Origin: a virus
DNA: 54,913 nt
Virus record (IMG/VR): IMGVR_UViG_3300021425_003774
Location: 1 to 54,913 of that record
Reading direction: 5' to 3' (one strand)
Positions 9,001 to 15,898 of this stretch are shown here, piece by piece. Both the position numbers and the translations under genes were made by a program. A model generated the notes under the pieces. It saw only the letters and a program-made list of their open reading frames with translations. It did not search any database and was not told the DNA's origin. Positions within the stretch are counted from its first letter, which is position 1. The number at the start of each line of letters is the position of its first letter.

Positions 9001-11627
9001 AGGATTACGGATATGGTATTCGTTCAGCAGGTGGTGAAGGAAACCCATACGGTAACGTATCAACATATAACACCGGCCGAAACGGTTGGTCTGGTTATGG
9101 TATTGGTACTCGATGGACTCTGATGTCAACCGAAGGCAACAACTGGGGTATGCATGATAATACTCGTAGTTGGAACTTCTATTACAACGGTTCATATCAT
9201 AGATTCTATTATGGATATGTTTACTCAAGCGAATCATTCCGTGCTCCAATATTCTATGATTTAGATAACACTGGCTATTATGGAAACTTTGCTGGTGATA
9301 CTAACTGGCAAGGTCTAACAGCTCGTGGTCAAGCAATGATTGGCTTGCAGGGTATGACCAGAAGTGGCGCAATAAGTAACTACGGTAGAAGACCTAATAT
9401 AACAGGTGACTCTAACTATTGGACAGGATCCAAAGGTTGGGGTAGAGTTGATATGAACACAGTTGGTAACTGGGGTTCAGGATTCTTCGACTCATGGTCT
9501 AATCCGCCTAATCAACCTTCAGGTACTTCGCACTGGGTAGGTGTACAAGCATACCATTATTCTAACGGTTCAGCAAGATATGGTTGGCAGATGGCAGGTG
9601 GTCCGATTACCAACCTAAGATTCCGTTCTTCTTGGTCTGGTTGGAGAGCCTGGAGAACAATACCTGTTCTCGATGAAAATAGTGGTAACGGTGGTTCAAT
9701 GTATGCCGGCCGTTATTATGATTCTAATAACACCGGATATTATACTGACCCAGCATCTACTTCGGTAATGAACGTTCTTGATATTCGTGGAGAAATTTAC
9801 AACGATGGTTGGTTCCGAAACGATAACGCAGGTCGTGGTTTATATAATAGTTCAACAGGCAGACACTTCTATAGCCCAGGTTCAAGTTATTGGCACTTAG
9901 ATGGCGGTTCAAGTTCTGGTGGTTTAATTATATACGATCGTTATAACGGTTCACAAGGAAGCGGTACAGGTCGTCGTGGTTACCTCTATTACGATAGTTC
10001 AGGTTTCGGTCTGTTAAACAGTTCAGGTGGTTGGGCAGTTCGTATTAACCCAGGAAGTTCTTATACTGAAATTTATAGAAATCTTTATGTTGGAACTGAT
10101 GTAAGAGCACCAATCTATTACGATAGAAATAATACAGGATATTACTTCAACGGTGCTTCTGCTCATAGCACAAGATTTGAAGGTGTAAGTGCTAGAACAA
10201 TGGCTTGGTTAAATCAGCCAGGTCATACAAGAGATAGCGGTGAATATTACAGAGCAAGACCTCGTATAACAGGTAATACTGATTATTGGACTGGTGCGAT
10301 GGGTTGGGGTCGTCAAGATATGACCAACACCGTTGCCGATTGGGGTTCAGGATTTATTGATTCTTGGAGTAATCCACCTAATCAGCCTTCAGGTACATCA
10401 CACTGGGTCGGAGTTCAAGCGTATCACTATTCTAATGGTGGAAGCCGTTATGGTTGGCAAATGGTCGGCGGACCAATTACTAACTTAAGATTCAGAAGTA
10501 CTTGGGGTGGATTCCGTTCTTGGAGAACAATTCCAGTATTAGATGAGAATAGCACGAATGGTGGATCAATGTATGCAGGTCGTTATTACGATTCTAATAG
10601 TACAGGTTATTATACAGATCCAGCATCAACATCAAATATGAACCAAGTACGTGCATACGTATTTGACTTTAATGGTACAGGCGGTAACTCAGGAAGAGCA
10701 ATCGGTTCTTATCCTTATGAGTTATTCCAGGCTTCGGGTGGTTGGAGTTTCCCATATCCTGATTTAAGAATTAACTATCATACAGGTATTTCGTTAGGAG
10801 CAAATCCAAGTTACGAAGGTATGAGGTTCATGAATGATTATAACTCGAATACTGTTAGATTCCAAGTCAACGGTGGTTCAAGTTATACTTACGCAAATAC
10901 TTGGTTACAAGTTGGCGGTGGTGGTGTCGGTATCTATGATGGATATAACGGTGCTCACTTCTTCCCGAATAACCAAACAAGTTACGGCTCATGGGCAATA
11001 TACGGTAACAGAAGTGGATGGTATGGTTTAGCATGGCCACAACCTACTTGGGATCCTCACCTAATGTTCGATGGAAACGGCTCAGGTGGTATCTATCTAC
11101 AAGGTGGCGGTCGTTGGGTATACTATCATAACCGTAGTAATAACTGTACTGGCTTCGCATCATCAAGTACAGTTTCTGGATATCGTGTTAGAATCAACGG
11201 TTCACTGTATTGTAATGGTAACGTTGTTGCTTACTCTGATGCTCGTGATAAAGATAACATTATTACTATTGACGGAGCGTTAGATAAAGTATTACAATTA
11301 CGTGGCGTTTATTACGATAGAAAAACTAGAAAGCATTTAGTTGATGATCGTGATGAAATATATAAAGGACGTCAACTTGGTATGATCGCTCAGGAAGTTA
11401 AAGATATTGTTCCTGAAGTTGTATCTTATGCCGAAGAAATTGACCAATACGGTCTTGATTATCCTAAGATGGTTGGTTTACTTGTTGAAGGTATTAAAGA
11501 TCAAAACGCTATCGTAAAGAGTCAAGAAGAAACAATAAATAATATGCAGAAAGATATTGACATTCTGAAAGAAATGGTATATAATATGCAATCAATAATG
11601 GAGAATAGTAGCAATGGCACTAATTAA
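1..11627 (+). CDS. Giant tail fibre / adhesin with S74 chaperone (5' partial)
   Basis: The reading frame is open from base 3 to the TAA at 11625, so at least 3874 residues are visible and the true start lies left of the window. The N-terminal visible part has phage-fibre motifs such as DADTVDGLEAAQFLRSD (twice). It is followed by a low-complexity stretch of GNITA/DVTAG-type repeats (about 960-1290). About 27 copies follow of a motif like RYYDSNNTGYYTDPASTS, separated by variable beta-rich domains. Two near-duplicate knob-like modules (about 9470-9740 and 10330-10600) share GTSHWVGVQAYHYSNG and WRTIPVLDEN. The C-terminus is a Peptidase_S74 intramolecular chaperone: the YSDARDK motif places the predicted cleavage Ser at codon 11235-11237, releasing about 130 residues that end in a coiled coil. 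The role is host recognition at the tail or baseplate after trimerisation. Family assignment is firm; the exact T4 equivalent (gp34/gp37-like) is uncertain. Confidence 0.9.
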   Translation, partial: QIRNIGTGDYSITNPQQGNSIEFYDGTAGIVIKYAGSNKLAFTSTGTDFTGLATTTIEGNRILTTADEGAGNGLDADTVDGLQASQFLRSDIADTAAGTITFSQDINVDGNAQIDGTLTVDQGALFKALLRTQQNLQVDGNAVIDGDLTVSGNTTYVNTEEILLSDNIITLNANYTGGSPTENGGIEVERGILANAKLVWNEASDYWQLEANSQVIGRIITTADEGSGNGFDADTVDGLEAAQFLRSDADDTATGNITIEGDLTIGDNAGPAQIIFDGNGINRTLYQAAGEIGFLNSSANWAMKSDVDGDLEVERDVEAGRDVIAQDDITATTGNIAATAGNVTAGADVTAQNNITATTGNITASAGNIAATVGDVTAGDDVTAGDSITAQNNITATTGNITATAGSVDAGTSVSAGTTVTAGTDVIGQRFVDADDNSYLVNPAGDSVMNTIDIDDYVRHNGDTNTYIGFSAEDTVVVGASGTNRLTITPSAVTASVDVYGPRFIDTDNNTYLVDPAGTSVINDISLVGEIIHDGDTNTYLNFVAADQFEIVTGGGQRVLVKNTGVDITGDLDVSGNITAVDGTFTGDLSASRFVDSDNTNYFLDPNSDSVLHSIGIDDYIVHNGDSNTYLGFDGNDNIVFHTAGAERFEINATNITGTVDGIFPNLFASRYYDSQNATYYLDPASNSRLNGIGLVGTIFHDGDTDTFIHFDAANSIEFVAGGNQRFLVQGTYALATNQMRSPIYYDSNNTNYYGDFASTSQMAQIDIDSYIRHRGDTNTYLGFDANDSITFVTGGAERVNITDSLSTFYQPVTVQGAVTADRFVDRQNASYYVNPADAGLAATFAGGIRINAISNYTRYDDNSGDGGIALAGPSDITGTSGTTVAISGQYTSGYALMYLNRIDPTANPFNGGNRFIEFRADGATGGSIRGDSSGNIYQILQSGTNWGFWTSGASEALIVDDSGNVMISNSTAPTYTTGDNTPVVGGALTTSKLHIGGSIQLANNDDAIVIGRGTATFLKDEELGFGWGGGWYMLDGTYIRARNNKHIYTTGSYYGNVYYSYQNTAYYADPDGYSQFAGLDVDDYIRHRGDTNTFLRFPSNDFITLGTNNTARLNISNSTVRARNKFEVYGPGIEIQKGSNGGGVGLTVSDQNSGENPGLSGLQQGSILFYHSDGAVTTGSSAAWYFNSSEATTHYVFGTNSGAAGGNLVPIVTNSGSLGNSSYRWGSLYAGTGNFSGDVTGNNAYFYRYYDRNDATYYADPAGTSYQQYMNINVGNENTGGANSSTIGLMMRGNYNSNTWAHKFHKYDHGGGVPIYLSETIGTGAWQAVQRWGSYTGNSFKSQIFGTLKVDTNIHTPILYDSDNSGYYVNPAGSSRMDTITLDGNAVVLREPTGDYGSLAVDGGGRNGYEGFSIGGRSVFMHNNAGRTGIYNDVDNEWFWYADRNSSMRLMFNGGEQARTESGYFLANNQIRSPIFYDSNNTGYYVDPNNTSRFNAVQALRYYFNHATTYYADAASGDYGSMEVGGQKNGWAGYSIAGQWVLMSPGADRVGIYNDTDNEWSQQWYRNSYTLLYFNGIQQAQTANGYFLANNQMRAPIYYDSNNTAYFGHFDDRSRMRTLELGINALTSSGSYALGISHNNRYSIGFRNTNINGNYPWLVHDNFNFNQKGNRDAFIVHFNGLGDRLNLTEDGDLLISGEMAASNYNLSGGNENISLSKLYTRGAADETLFDGTMYFEKRVIQNMQGAEDYTTNVTSEFVKSPDAPGGSSYVLRTSAYRTFYSDYVEVEPGEEVFGEIHARRISGSGGLLYYGIERFDKDKRPIAGNTGTTYFVTGGNNVTSTSWQTFRNHTTIPTSHTPYNGSDGGGVRYVRLRILYNYNSGGALREFTMPILKRVNYHSNIRTDYDIFASRLYSYQNTGFYIDPDNTSIINDLTADQITANIYYDRGNTAYYNDPASNSNTVKQTMQELVVDAGGRNNSNDATAYFSATNNNDWGVIINKNRSAATEYGLDVRMGSSHSYGIRLLAGGTERYRLNNTYMWHRGQSRAPIFYDSDNTAYYTDPASESRINTLRTAGRVVIGGTFQNNPYNSVSSTRLHFGGGNSDANGNYYIGTNLENYNGNYTKLDLRWHTGIRMGAQAVYGGTRIYNNEDLSTLLFSVGRSDTHTRVESGNLYVMNGDARAQIFYDIQDTNWYANPNGTSRFRELDVENNGSQEVFRAYRYGSGPGNYTAARTINQYGNHSWGIVHEFRIGEPGSQSVPGGTDRPSIMFSTGYNSTTWSVGFGYVDNDFRIKQNHGHINQSWGTERFRINTSGEVIIGNNFYGTNAYFNRYYDRNNTGYYADPASTSVFNAMIFNGDVDFNGGANAINITSSDIRSDGNSSWTGNPGAGVLKIQAHSNRWYIVSNGNSNRIVQFRQNGTDRSYIANDGRLHGVGGTGSQDWRAPIFYDNNDTGYYMDPNSTSNSAIRQRGGTLHGPNTTWGQYLYVGGNGHWTGAYASVAATNGNLHLDARAGYSIYLNNYVGGQTYNIGNFYSDRYYDRNNTSYYGDFASTSYMNDVRANIFYERENTAYYFGSSQGDARMRDVRFNQVRVENGATIESVNGAGRIYMGGNFHIDAQNGLDLYLNYYSGRRTRMFYTSNREGARLDTNGIFYAFSQIRTPLIYDYNNTGYYLDMNNNSRFNDLQLRGLYVTTRYHTGSDFTAGTLVQTSIPATATNGASFVLEATGKSYSGDPPFMFTAQGYLYANTIINYSGQHIGKAGFGTMYMFQYNGVLCFWWPRVSYWNSFAVHVRNANGDDRNLVTSITNSGLPGGRTKERQVAMRTTAMYNVNIGTGDMYATRYYDSNNTFYYGDFASTSRINASNNYGYLTFQNYGVGVTGTYTSTRLQQVFAMGSSYRLPADGNSTANMYGIAWSHPNAGSKGGANQLNDHGMLIINNGSFRAAISSRAVFSADIRSPIFYDWNNTGYYVNPAGNSQLSAVYANNWFRAQGGTGLYFQDYGYGIRSAGGEGNPYGNVSTYNTGRNGWSGYGIGTRWTLMSTEGNNWGMHDNTRSWNFYYNGSYHRFYYGYVYSSESFRAPIFYDLDNTGYYGNFAGDTNWQGLTARGQAMIGLQGMTRSGAISNYGRRPNITGDSNYWTGSKGWGRVDMNTVGNWGSGFFDSWSNPPNQPSGTSHWVGVQAYHYSNGSARYGWQMAGGPITNLRFRSSWSGWRAWRTIPVLDENSGNGGSMYAGRYYDSNNTGYYTDPASTSVMNVLDIRGEIYNDGWFRNDNAGRGLYNSSTGRHFYSPGSSYWHLDGGSSSGGLIIYDRYNGSQGSGTGRRGYLYYDSSGFGLLNSSGGWAVRINPGSSYTEIYRNLYVGTDVRAPIYYDRNNTGYYFNGASAHSTRFEGVSARTMAWLNQPGHTRDSGEYYRARPRITGNTDYWTGAMGWGRQDMTNTVADWGSGFIDSWSNPPNQPSGTSHWVGVQAYHYSNGGSRYGWQMVGGPITNLRFRSTWGGFRSWRTIPVLDENSTNGGSMYAGRYYDSNSTGYYTDPASTSNMNQVRAYVFDFNGTGGNSGRAIGSYPYELFQASGGWSFPYPDLRINYHTGISLGANPSYEGMRFMNDYNSNTVRFQVNGGSSYTYANTWLQVGGGGVGIYDGYNGAHFFPNNQTSYGSWAIYGNRSGWYGLAWPQPTWDPHLMFDGNGSGGIYLQGGGRWVYYHNRSNNCTGFASSSTVSGYRVRINGSLYCNGNVVAYSDARDKDNIITIDGALDKVLQLRGVYYDRKTRKHLVDDRDEIYKGRQLGMIAQEVKDIVPEVVSYAEEIDQYGLDYPKMVGLLVEGIKDQNAIVKSQEETINNMQKDIDILKEMVYNMQSIMENSSNGTN
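960..1290 (+). repeat. Tandem GNITA / DVTAG-type peptide repeats inside the fibre gene
   Basis: The fibre frame here encodes repeated short units of the form D-V/I-T-A-x-x-x/G-N-I-T-A (for example ITATTGNIAATAG, ITATTGNITASAG). The same DNA words, such as acagccacaacaggaaacat, recur at about 1070 and 1190. The period is short and the side chains are small or beta-branched, as in a repetitive beta-solenoid or triple beta-spiral shaft. Repeat expansion or contraction by slippage is plausible. Confidence 0.75.
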
Positions 11628-12048
11628 AGATTACGAGATCCAAGGTACTGGGGTGACCGTGCCTGACGCTTATCACGTTATTACAGATATAAAAGTTCAT
11701 AAAAGAACGGCAGAAGTTCCTTTACCGCCCGATAGCTCAACAGAATCTGGTTTAACTAACGATGGTGTTAGAGACGAAGGTACTGAAGTATATTGGCAAG
11801 AAGGATATGTTTGTCGTATATGGGTAACCATGTGGGCAACAAAACAGGCAAGAATTGATGGATTGAATCCTATTGGTATAGCAGGCGAAAACGCAACAGA
11901 GGTTGAAGCCGAATTATCAATTGGTACACCAGGTCTTGACCAAAAGTGTGTATTCATGTTAGACATGGATTCCACTGATTCGGATTTAGTACAAGCTTAT
12001 AATCATCTTAAGTCATTAGATTATTATGCTGGTTGTACTGAAGATTAA
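11614..12048 (+). CDS. Conserved-looking small virion-region protein, function unknown
   Basis: A 144-residue protein that begins MALIKDYEIQGTG and ends YYAGCTED. Its ATG lies inside the last 14 bases of the giant fibre gene, so it is probably translated from the same late mRNA by coupling. I see no signal peptide, membrane segment or catalytic motif. It contains three cysteines, a basic patch (HKRTAEVPLPP) and a CVFMLDMDSTDSDL stretch. The position directly behind the fibre and before a new late promoter (12050) suggests a fibre- or baseplate-associated protein or fibre-folding helper. That is inference from context only; I do not recognise the family. Confidence 0.75.
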   Translation: MALIKDYEIQGTGVTVPDAYHVITDIKVHKRTAEVPLPPDSSTESGLTNDGVRDEGTEVYWQEGYVCRIWVTMWATKQARIDGLNPIGIAGENATEVEAELSIGTPGLDQKCVFMLDMDSTDSDLVQAYNHLKSLDYYAGCTED

Positions 12049-12049
12049 T

Positions 12050-12057
12050 TATAAATA
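12050..12057 (+). promoter_or_regulatory. T4-type late promoter TATAAATA
   Basis: Perfect match to the T4 gp55-dependent late promoter, about 50 bases before the ATG at 12101 and just after the previous stop codon. Confidence 0.7.
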
Positions 12058-12100
12058 GAACTATAACTTAAAGTTATTTAATATTAACGGAGAAAATAAA

Positions 12101-12535
12101 ATGGCACTAAGTAGCGATTACACATGGACTTGGAGCGTAACTAGTCTCAAGAAAAGAGATCAAGTTAACTCTGAAGGCGCAACATTAGAAGGCGCTATTG
12201 TCCAAACATTTTGGAAAGTTGAAGGTGAAGATTCTAGCGGTAATAAAGGAGAGTTCTCAGGAGCCACTCCATTTACAGCAGAAGCTGTCCCAGCAGGTTC
12301 ATTTGTTGCATTTGCTGATTTGACTGAAGCAACTGTTTTAGGTTGGATTCAAGCAGTTGTAAATGCCGACCAAGGATATGCAGATCATATCTCAGAAATG
12401 GTAGCAAAGCAAATTGACGAAGCAAACATTGAAGAACCAACAATGCCTTGGGCAACTGAAGATGTGACACCACCTCTTCCTGATGATGCAGCTGACCCAG
12501 CAGAAGAAGCAGACGACTCAGACGACGCGGAATAA
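12101..12535 (+). CDS. Virion-region protein, paralogue of the next gene
   Basis: A 144-residue protein that starts at ATG 12101 behind a purine-rich site (ACGGAG). Its N-terminal 110 residues share a pattern with the next gene: WxW/WxI, K(K)RDQ-N, a single W, DSSGNKG/DSDGNTG, and AFADLTE-x-x-V-x-GW. The two are therefore tandem paralogues. The C-terminus is an acidic, proline-containing tail (PPLPDDAADPAEEADDSDDAE) missing from the paralogue. Related proteins occur near fibre genes of marine T4-like phages as far as I recall; the function is unknown. It is preceded by a late promoter, so it is probably made late and may be a virion component. Confidence 0.8.
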   Translation: MALSSDYTWTWSVTSLKKRDQVNSEGATLEGAIVQTFWKVEGEDSSGNKGEFSGATPFTAEAVPAGSFVAFADLTEATVLGWIQAVVNADQGYADHISEMVAKQIDEANIEEPTMPWATEDVTPPLPDDAADPAEEADDSDDAE

Positions 12536-12549
12536 GCTAGGAATAACGT

Positions 12550-12882
12550 ATGACTTATTCTTGGCAAATTGTTAAGTTTGAAACTAGAGATCAGACAAAC
12601 GCTGATGGCGTTGTGCTGTCAGATGCTGTTGTAAGAATTAAATGGAGACGAATCGGAGTTGATTCAGATGGTAATACAGGTAGAGTTGTAGGATATACAA
12701 TTTTATCTGCTAATGAAACCGCTGAAGCAGACTTTACGGCATTTGCCGATTTAACAGAAGAAAAGGTTGTGGGTTGGTTAAATACTCTCAACTCTGAAGC
12801 TGCTATTAATGATTACAATTTAAAAATACAAGAGTCAATAAATAGTTTAGTAACGACCGAACGCGATATACCTTGGTCTTAA
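12550..12882 (+). CDS. Virion-region protein, shorter paralogue of the preceding gene
   Basis: A 110-residue protein starting MTYSWQIVKFETRDQ. It aligns by eye along its length with the gene at 12101-12535 (RDQTNADGVVL against RDQVNSEGATL, DSDGNTG against DSSGNKG, AFADLTEEKVVGW against AFADLTEATVLGW) and both carry a late PW motif (DIPWS / TMPWA). It lacks the acidic tail. Only 14 bases separate the two genes, so a tandem duplication in one transcript is the simple explanation. The function is unknown. Confidence 0.8.
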   Translation: MTYSWQIVKFETRDQTNADGVVLSDAVVRIKWRRIGVDSDGNTGRVVGYTILSANETAEADFTAFADLTEEKVVGWLNTLNSEAAINDYNLKIQESINSLVTTERDIPWS

Positions 12883-12914
12883 ACTAAATTTTTGATTTAC
12901 ATTATGGAGCTTTT

Positions 12915-13949
12915 ATGCATGATTTACGGCATCACGGATTGGTGCATTACGCCTTAAAAAGAGGCGGTAAGATACAACCAATCACCCTCCCAAAAGATTT
13001 AACTGGCGAAACGGGTATTATGAACCCTTCCATCTTTATACATAATGGAAAGGTTTTAATGAATGTTCGTCATGTTAATTATACACTATATCATTCAGAA
13101 GGTAAAAAGTTTCCTCATACATGGGGACCTCTACAATACCTACATCCAGAAAACGACATTAGTTTAACAACTCATAATATTATGACAGAGTTGGATTACG
13201 ATTTCAATGTTGTTTCAGCAAGCAGAATCAAAATGAATTTAGATACAGGTGAACCTACTTGGAACTTTATTGGTCTTGAAGATGGTCGTTTGTTTAGTTG
13301 GGATGATAGATTGTTCTTATGTGGTGTAAGAAGAGACGCATACGACGACCAAGGAACAGGTCGAATGGAAATGTGTGAAATAGAATATATTGATAATGAA
13401 TGGCAAGAGATAGGAAGACATCCTATTCCTGCACCAGGTAAAGACGATACTTTTTGCGAAAAGAATTGGATGCCAATTATTGATATGCCGTGGCACTTTG
13501 TTAAATGGTGTAACCCGGTAGAAATCGTTAAGTACGATATTGATACAAGAACAACAACCACAGTAGTACATGATCAAGAAAAGACATATAAATTACCTCG
13601 TGACTTAAGAGGTGGTACTCAAGTATATCCAATAGGTGAAGGTAGAAGAATGACCTTTACTCATGAAGTTGATTTAACAAGAGATGCATTCTCAAGAAAG
13701 GATGGTCACTATAATCATAGAATAGTTGTATGGGATGAAGATTGGAATATGGTTCATCATACACAAGATTTTCATTTTATGGGTACGCAAATAGACCCAA
13801 CAACAGGATATGAATATAATATTGAGTTTGCGACAGGTATGACATTTTTAAATGGTGAAGTTATTGTTGCGTTTGGATATCAGGACAATGGAACGTTCTT
13901 ATTAAGAATGCCTGAGAAATTATTTTTTGACTTTGTGGCGAGGGGATAG
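12915..13949 (+). CDS. GH130-like five-bladed beta-propeller glycan enzyme (predicted)
   Basis: A 344-residue protein preceded by GGAG. Landmarks are MNPSIF (residues 36-41), GLEDGRLF (120-127) and CEKNWMPI (181-188). They match the pattern of five-bladed propeller glycosidase/phosphorylase-like proteins, where G-x-E-D-x-R and E-K-N-W-x-P line the active site. A role in making or trimming glycans on the cell surface or virion fits its position at the head of a cluster with a methyltransferase, a cytidylyltransferase-cupin and a sulfotransferase-like gene. No signal peptide is visible, so it should act in the cytoplasm. The fold is moderately sure; substrate and reaction (hydrolysis, phosphorolysis or transfer) cannot be read from the sequence. 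Confidence 0.6.
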   Translation: MHDLRHHGLVHYALKRGGKIQPITLPKDLTGETGIMNPSIFIHNGKVLMNVRHVNYTLYHSEGKKFPHTWGPLQYLHPENDISLTTHNIMTELDYDFNVVSASRIKMNLDTGEPTWNFIGLEDGRLFSWDDRLFLCGVRRDAYDDQGTGRMEMCEIEYIDNEWQEIGRHPIPAPGKDDTFCEKNWMPIIDMPWHFVKWCNPVEIVKYDIDTRTTTTVVHDQEKTYKLPRDLRGGTQVYPIGEGRRMTFTHEVDLTRDAFSRKDGHYNHRIVVWDEDWNMVHHTQDFHFMGTQIDPTTGYEYNIEFATGMTFLNGEVIVAFGYQDNGTFLLRMPEKLFFDFVARG

Positions 13950-13952
13950 ATT

Positions 13953-15149
13953 ATGTTACAGACTGCATTAGAAACACATGTCATGGATCCAAAGAATCCA
14001 CACAAATGTTTTGCACTTGCTCAAGAATACGACTACTTAGAACAAGGAGCGATGGCAGTATCTTTATATCTTAAGGCCGCCGATCTCAGTGATGATAAAA
14101 ATTTACAATATGATTGTATGGTTGGTATTGCATTATGCTATGACAGGCAAAGAGATAGAGGTTATACAGTAGAAGGTGCATTACTTGATGCAATTGCTTT
14201 AGATCCTACAAGAACAACGGCGCATTATTACTTATGTAAATTTTATGAAGGCGGTTCTCAATGGAAGAAAGTTTTGATGCATGCAAATACTGCATTACAA
14301 TTTGAACAATCAGATAAAGAGTATCAAGACTTATTATATTATCAAGCATTAGCAACATGGTATATATGTGGTCAACAAAACGGAAAGCATTTATTTTTTG
14401 ATTTAGTATATAGACACAGTTTATATCCTGAGCTCAAACAAAAAGCTATAGAAAAGTTAAATCAAATCTTTTATCCTGACACTATTCCATATAACGGCAT
14501 TGAAGACTATGAAAGAATGAAGCATTTGTTTCAAGGAATAGAAACCATCGAAAAGAATTACTCAAAACATTTTCAAGATATGTTTGTATTATCGGTGTAT
14601 AATGGAAAGGAAGGTGGTTCTTGGTTAGAGATTGGTTCAGGAGATCCTTTTGTTCATAACAATACAGCGCTATTAGAACAGTTTGGTTGGAGCGGAATAT
14701 CTATTGACAATTCTGAAGCTTTGTGTTATAAATTCAAAGAGAACAGAAATAATACAGTCATCTGTGCAGACGCAACTGAAATCGGTTATGTGGATTTATT
14801 TGAAAAACATCTTGTAGGCCCAGTCGTAGATTATTTACAAATTGATTGTGATGAAGCTTCAATAGACATATTAAAGCGTATTCCTTTTAACGAAGTTAAA
14901 TTTGGAGTCATTACTTTTGAACACGATTCTTACCGACTAGGTGGAAAACGAAGGGATGAAGCAAGACAGATATTATTTCAATTAGGATATGAATTGGTTG
15001 TACCAAATGTTGGGTTTACAGATATTCATCCATATGAAGATTGGTTTATTCATCCTGATGTAATAGATAGAGACATAATTAGAAAATTCCAAGCACCGCC
15101 TAGAGAATGTAATTTTGTATGGGATTATTTTATGGAGGCAGAGAAATGA
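13953..15149 (+). CDS. TPR-repeat protein fused to a FkbM-like methyltransferase
   Basis: A 398-residue protein. Residues 1 to about 200 look like helical TPR repeats (ALAQEYDYLEQGAMAVSLYL, AHYYLCKFYEGG...ANTALQFEQ). Residues about 222-365 are a Rossmann SAM-methyltransferase with motif I SWLEIGSGDP (223-232), an acidic strand end ISIDN (249-253), CADATE, and LQIDCDEAS followed by FGVITFEHDSYR, the FkbM/Methyltransf_21 style. TPR plus glycan-modifying domain fusions are common in phage and bacterial surface-modification loci. The likely role is O-methylation of a sugar or similar small molecule. It starts three bases after the propeller gene and its stop overlaps the next start (ATGA), so the genes are translationally coupled. 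Confidence 0.75.
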   Translation: MLQTALETHVMDPKNPHKCFALAQEYDYLEQGAMAVSLYLKAADLSDDKNLQYDCMVGIALCYDRQRDRGYTVEGALLDAIALDPTRTTAHYYLCKFYEGGSQWKKVLMHANTALQFEQSDKEYQDLLYYQALATWYICGQQNGKHLFFDLVYRHSLYPELKQKAIEKLNQIFYPDTIPYNGIEDYERMKHLFQGIETIEKNYSKHFQDMFVLSVYNGKEGGSWLEIGSGDPFVHNNTALLEQFGWSGISIDNSEALCYKFKENRNNTVICADATEIGYVDLFEKHLVGPVVDYLQIDCDEASIDILKRIPFNEVKFGVITFEHDSYRLGGKRRDEARQILFQLGYELVVPNVGFTDIHPYEDWFIHPDVIDRDIIRKFQAPPRECNFVWDYFMEAEK

Positions 15150-15898
15150 TTACTGTAGTCGCAACTGGTGGATTTGACCCAATACATTCAGGACATATTA
15201 AATATCTAGAAGAAGCAGCTACTTATGGTACGAGTTTAATTGTTGGAGTAAATTCAGACTCTTGGCTTAAAAGAAAGAAAGGTAGATACTTTATGCCTTT
15301 TGAAGAACGAGCATCAATTGTTAATGCGTTAACTTGTGTTGATAAAGTTATTGATTTTGACGATTCAGATAACAGTGCCATACACTGTCTAGAACAAGTT
15401 AAACTATTATACCCTAATGATACCATTGTATTTGTAAATGGTGGTGATAGAACATCAGACAACATCCCTGAGATGGCAGTTGAAGGAGTTGAGTTTGAGT
15501 TTGGTGTTGGCGGAGAAGATAAAAAGAATTCATCGAGTTGGATATTAAAAGAATGGTCACAACCTACAGTACAAAGAGCTTGGGGAACATATACGGTTTT
15601 AGATACAAACGGAACTTGGCAAGTAAAAGAATTATCTTTTGACCCAGGCAAATCATTGAGTGACCAAAAACATTCGCATAGGTCTGAGCATTGGCATGTT
15701 GTTGAAGGTGCAATACTTATGGAGTTAGATCATGGTATGAGTAGAAGAGAATCACGAATTTATTGGAAAGGACAAAGTATTGATATTCCAAAAGGAGTTT
15801 GGCACAAAGCAACAAACGTAGGAACAGAAACTGCTAAAGTAATCGAAGTATGGCTTGGAGACAAACTATCAGAAGATGACATTGAAAGACGTGATTAA
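15146..15898 (+). CDS. Cytidylyltransferase-like domain fused to a C-terminal cupin
   Basis: The chosen start is ATG 15146, behind GGAGG and overlapping the previous stop; an upstream in-frame codon at 15119 lacks a better site. The N-terminal half (residues about 1-125) is a nucleotidyltransferase of the RfaE/TagD type, with VVATGGFDPIHSGHIKYLEEA containing the HxGH motif and a later VFVNGGDR. The C-terminal half (about 130-250) is a cupin like the C-terminal domain of type II mannose-6-phosphate isomerase/ManC: WGTYTVL, HSHRSEHWHVVEG with metal-type histidines, and PKGVWHKATN. The fusion may activate and isomerise a sugar for surface glycan synthesis. The domains are clear; the substrate is unknown. 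Confidence 0.8.
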   Translation: MITVVATGGFDPIHSGHIKYLEEAATYGTSLIVGVNSDSWLKRKKGRYFMPFEERASIVNALTCVDKVIDFDDSDNSAIHCLEQVKLLYPNDTIVFVNGGDRTSDNIPEMAVEGVEFEFGVGGEDKKNSSSWILKEWSQPTVQRAWGTYTVLDTNGTWQVKELSFDPGKSLSDQKHSHRSEHWHVVEGAILMELDHGMSRRESRIYWKGQSIDIPKGVWHKATNVGTETAKVIEVWLGDKLSEDDIERRD

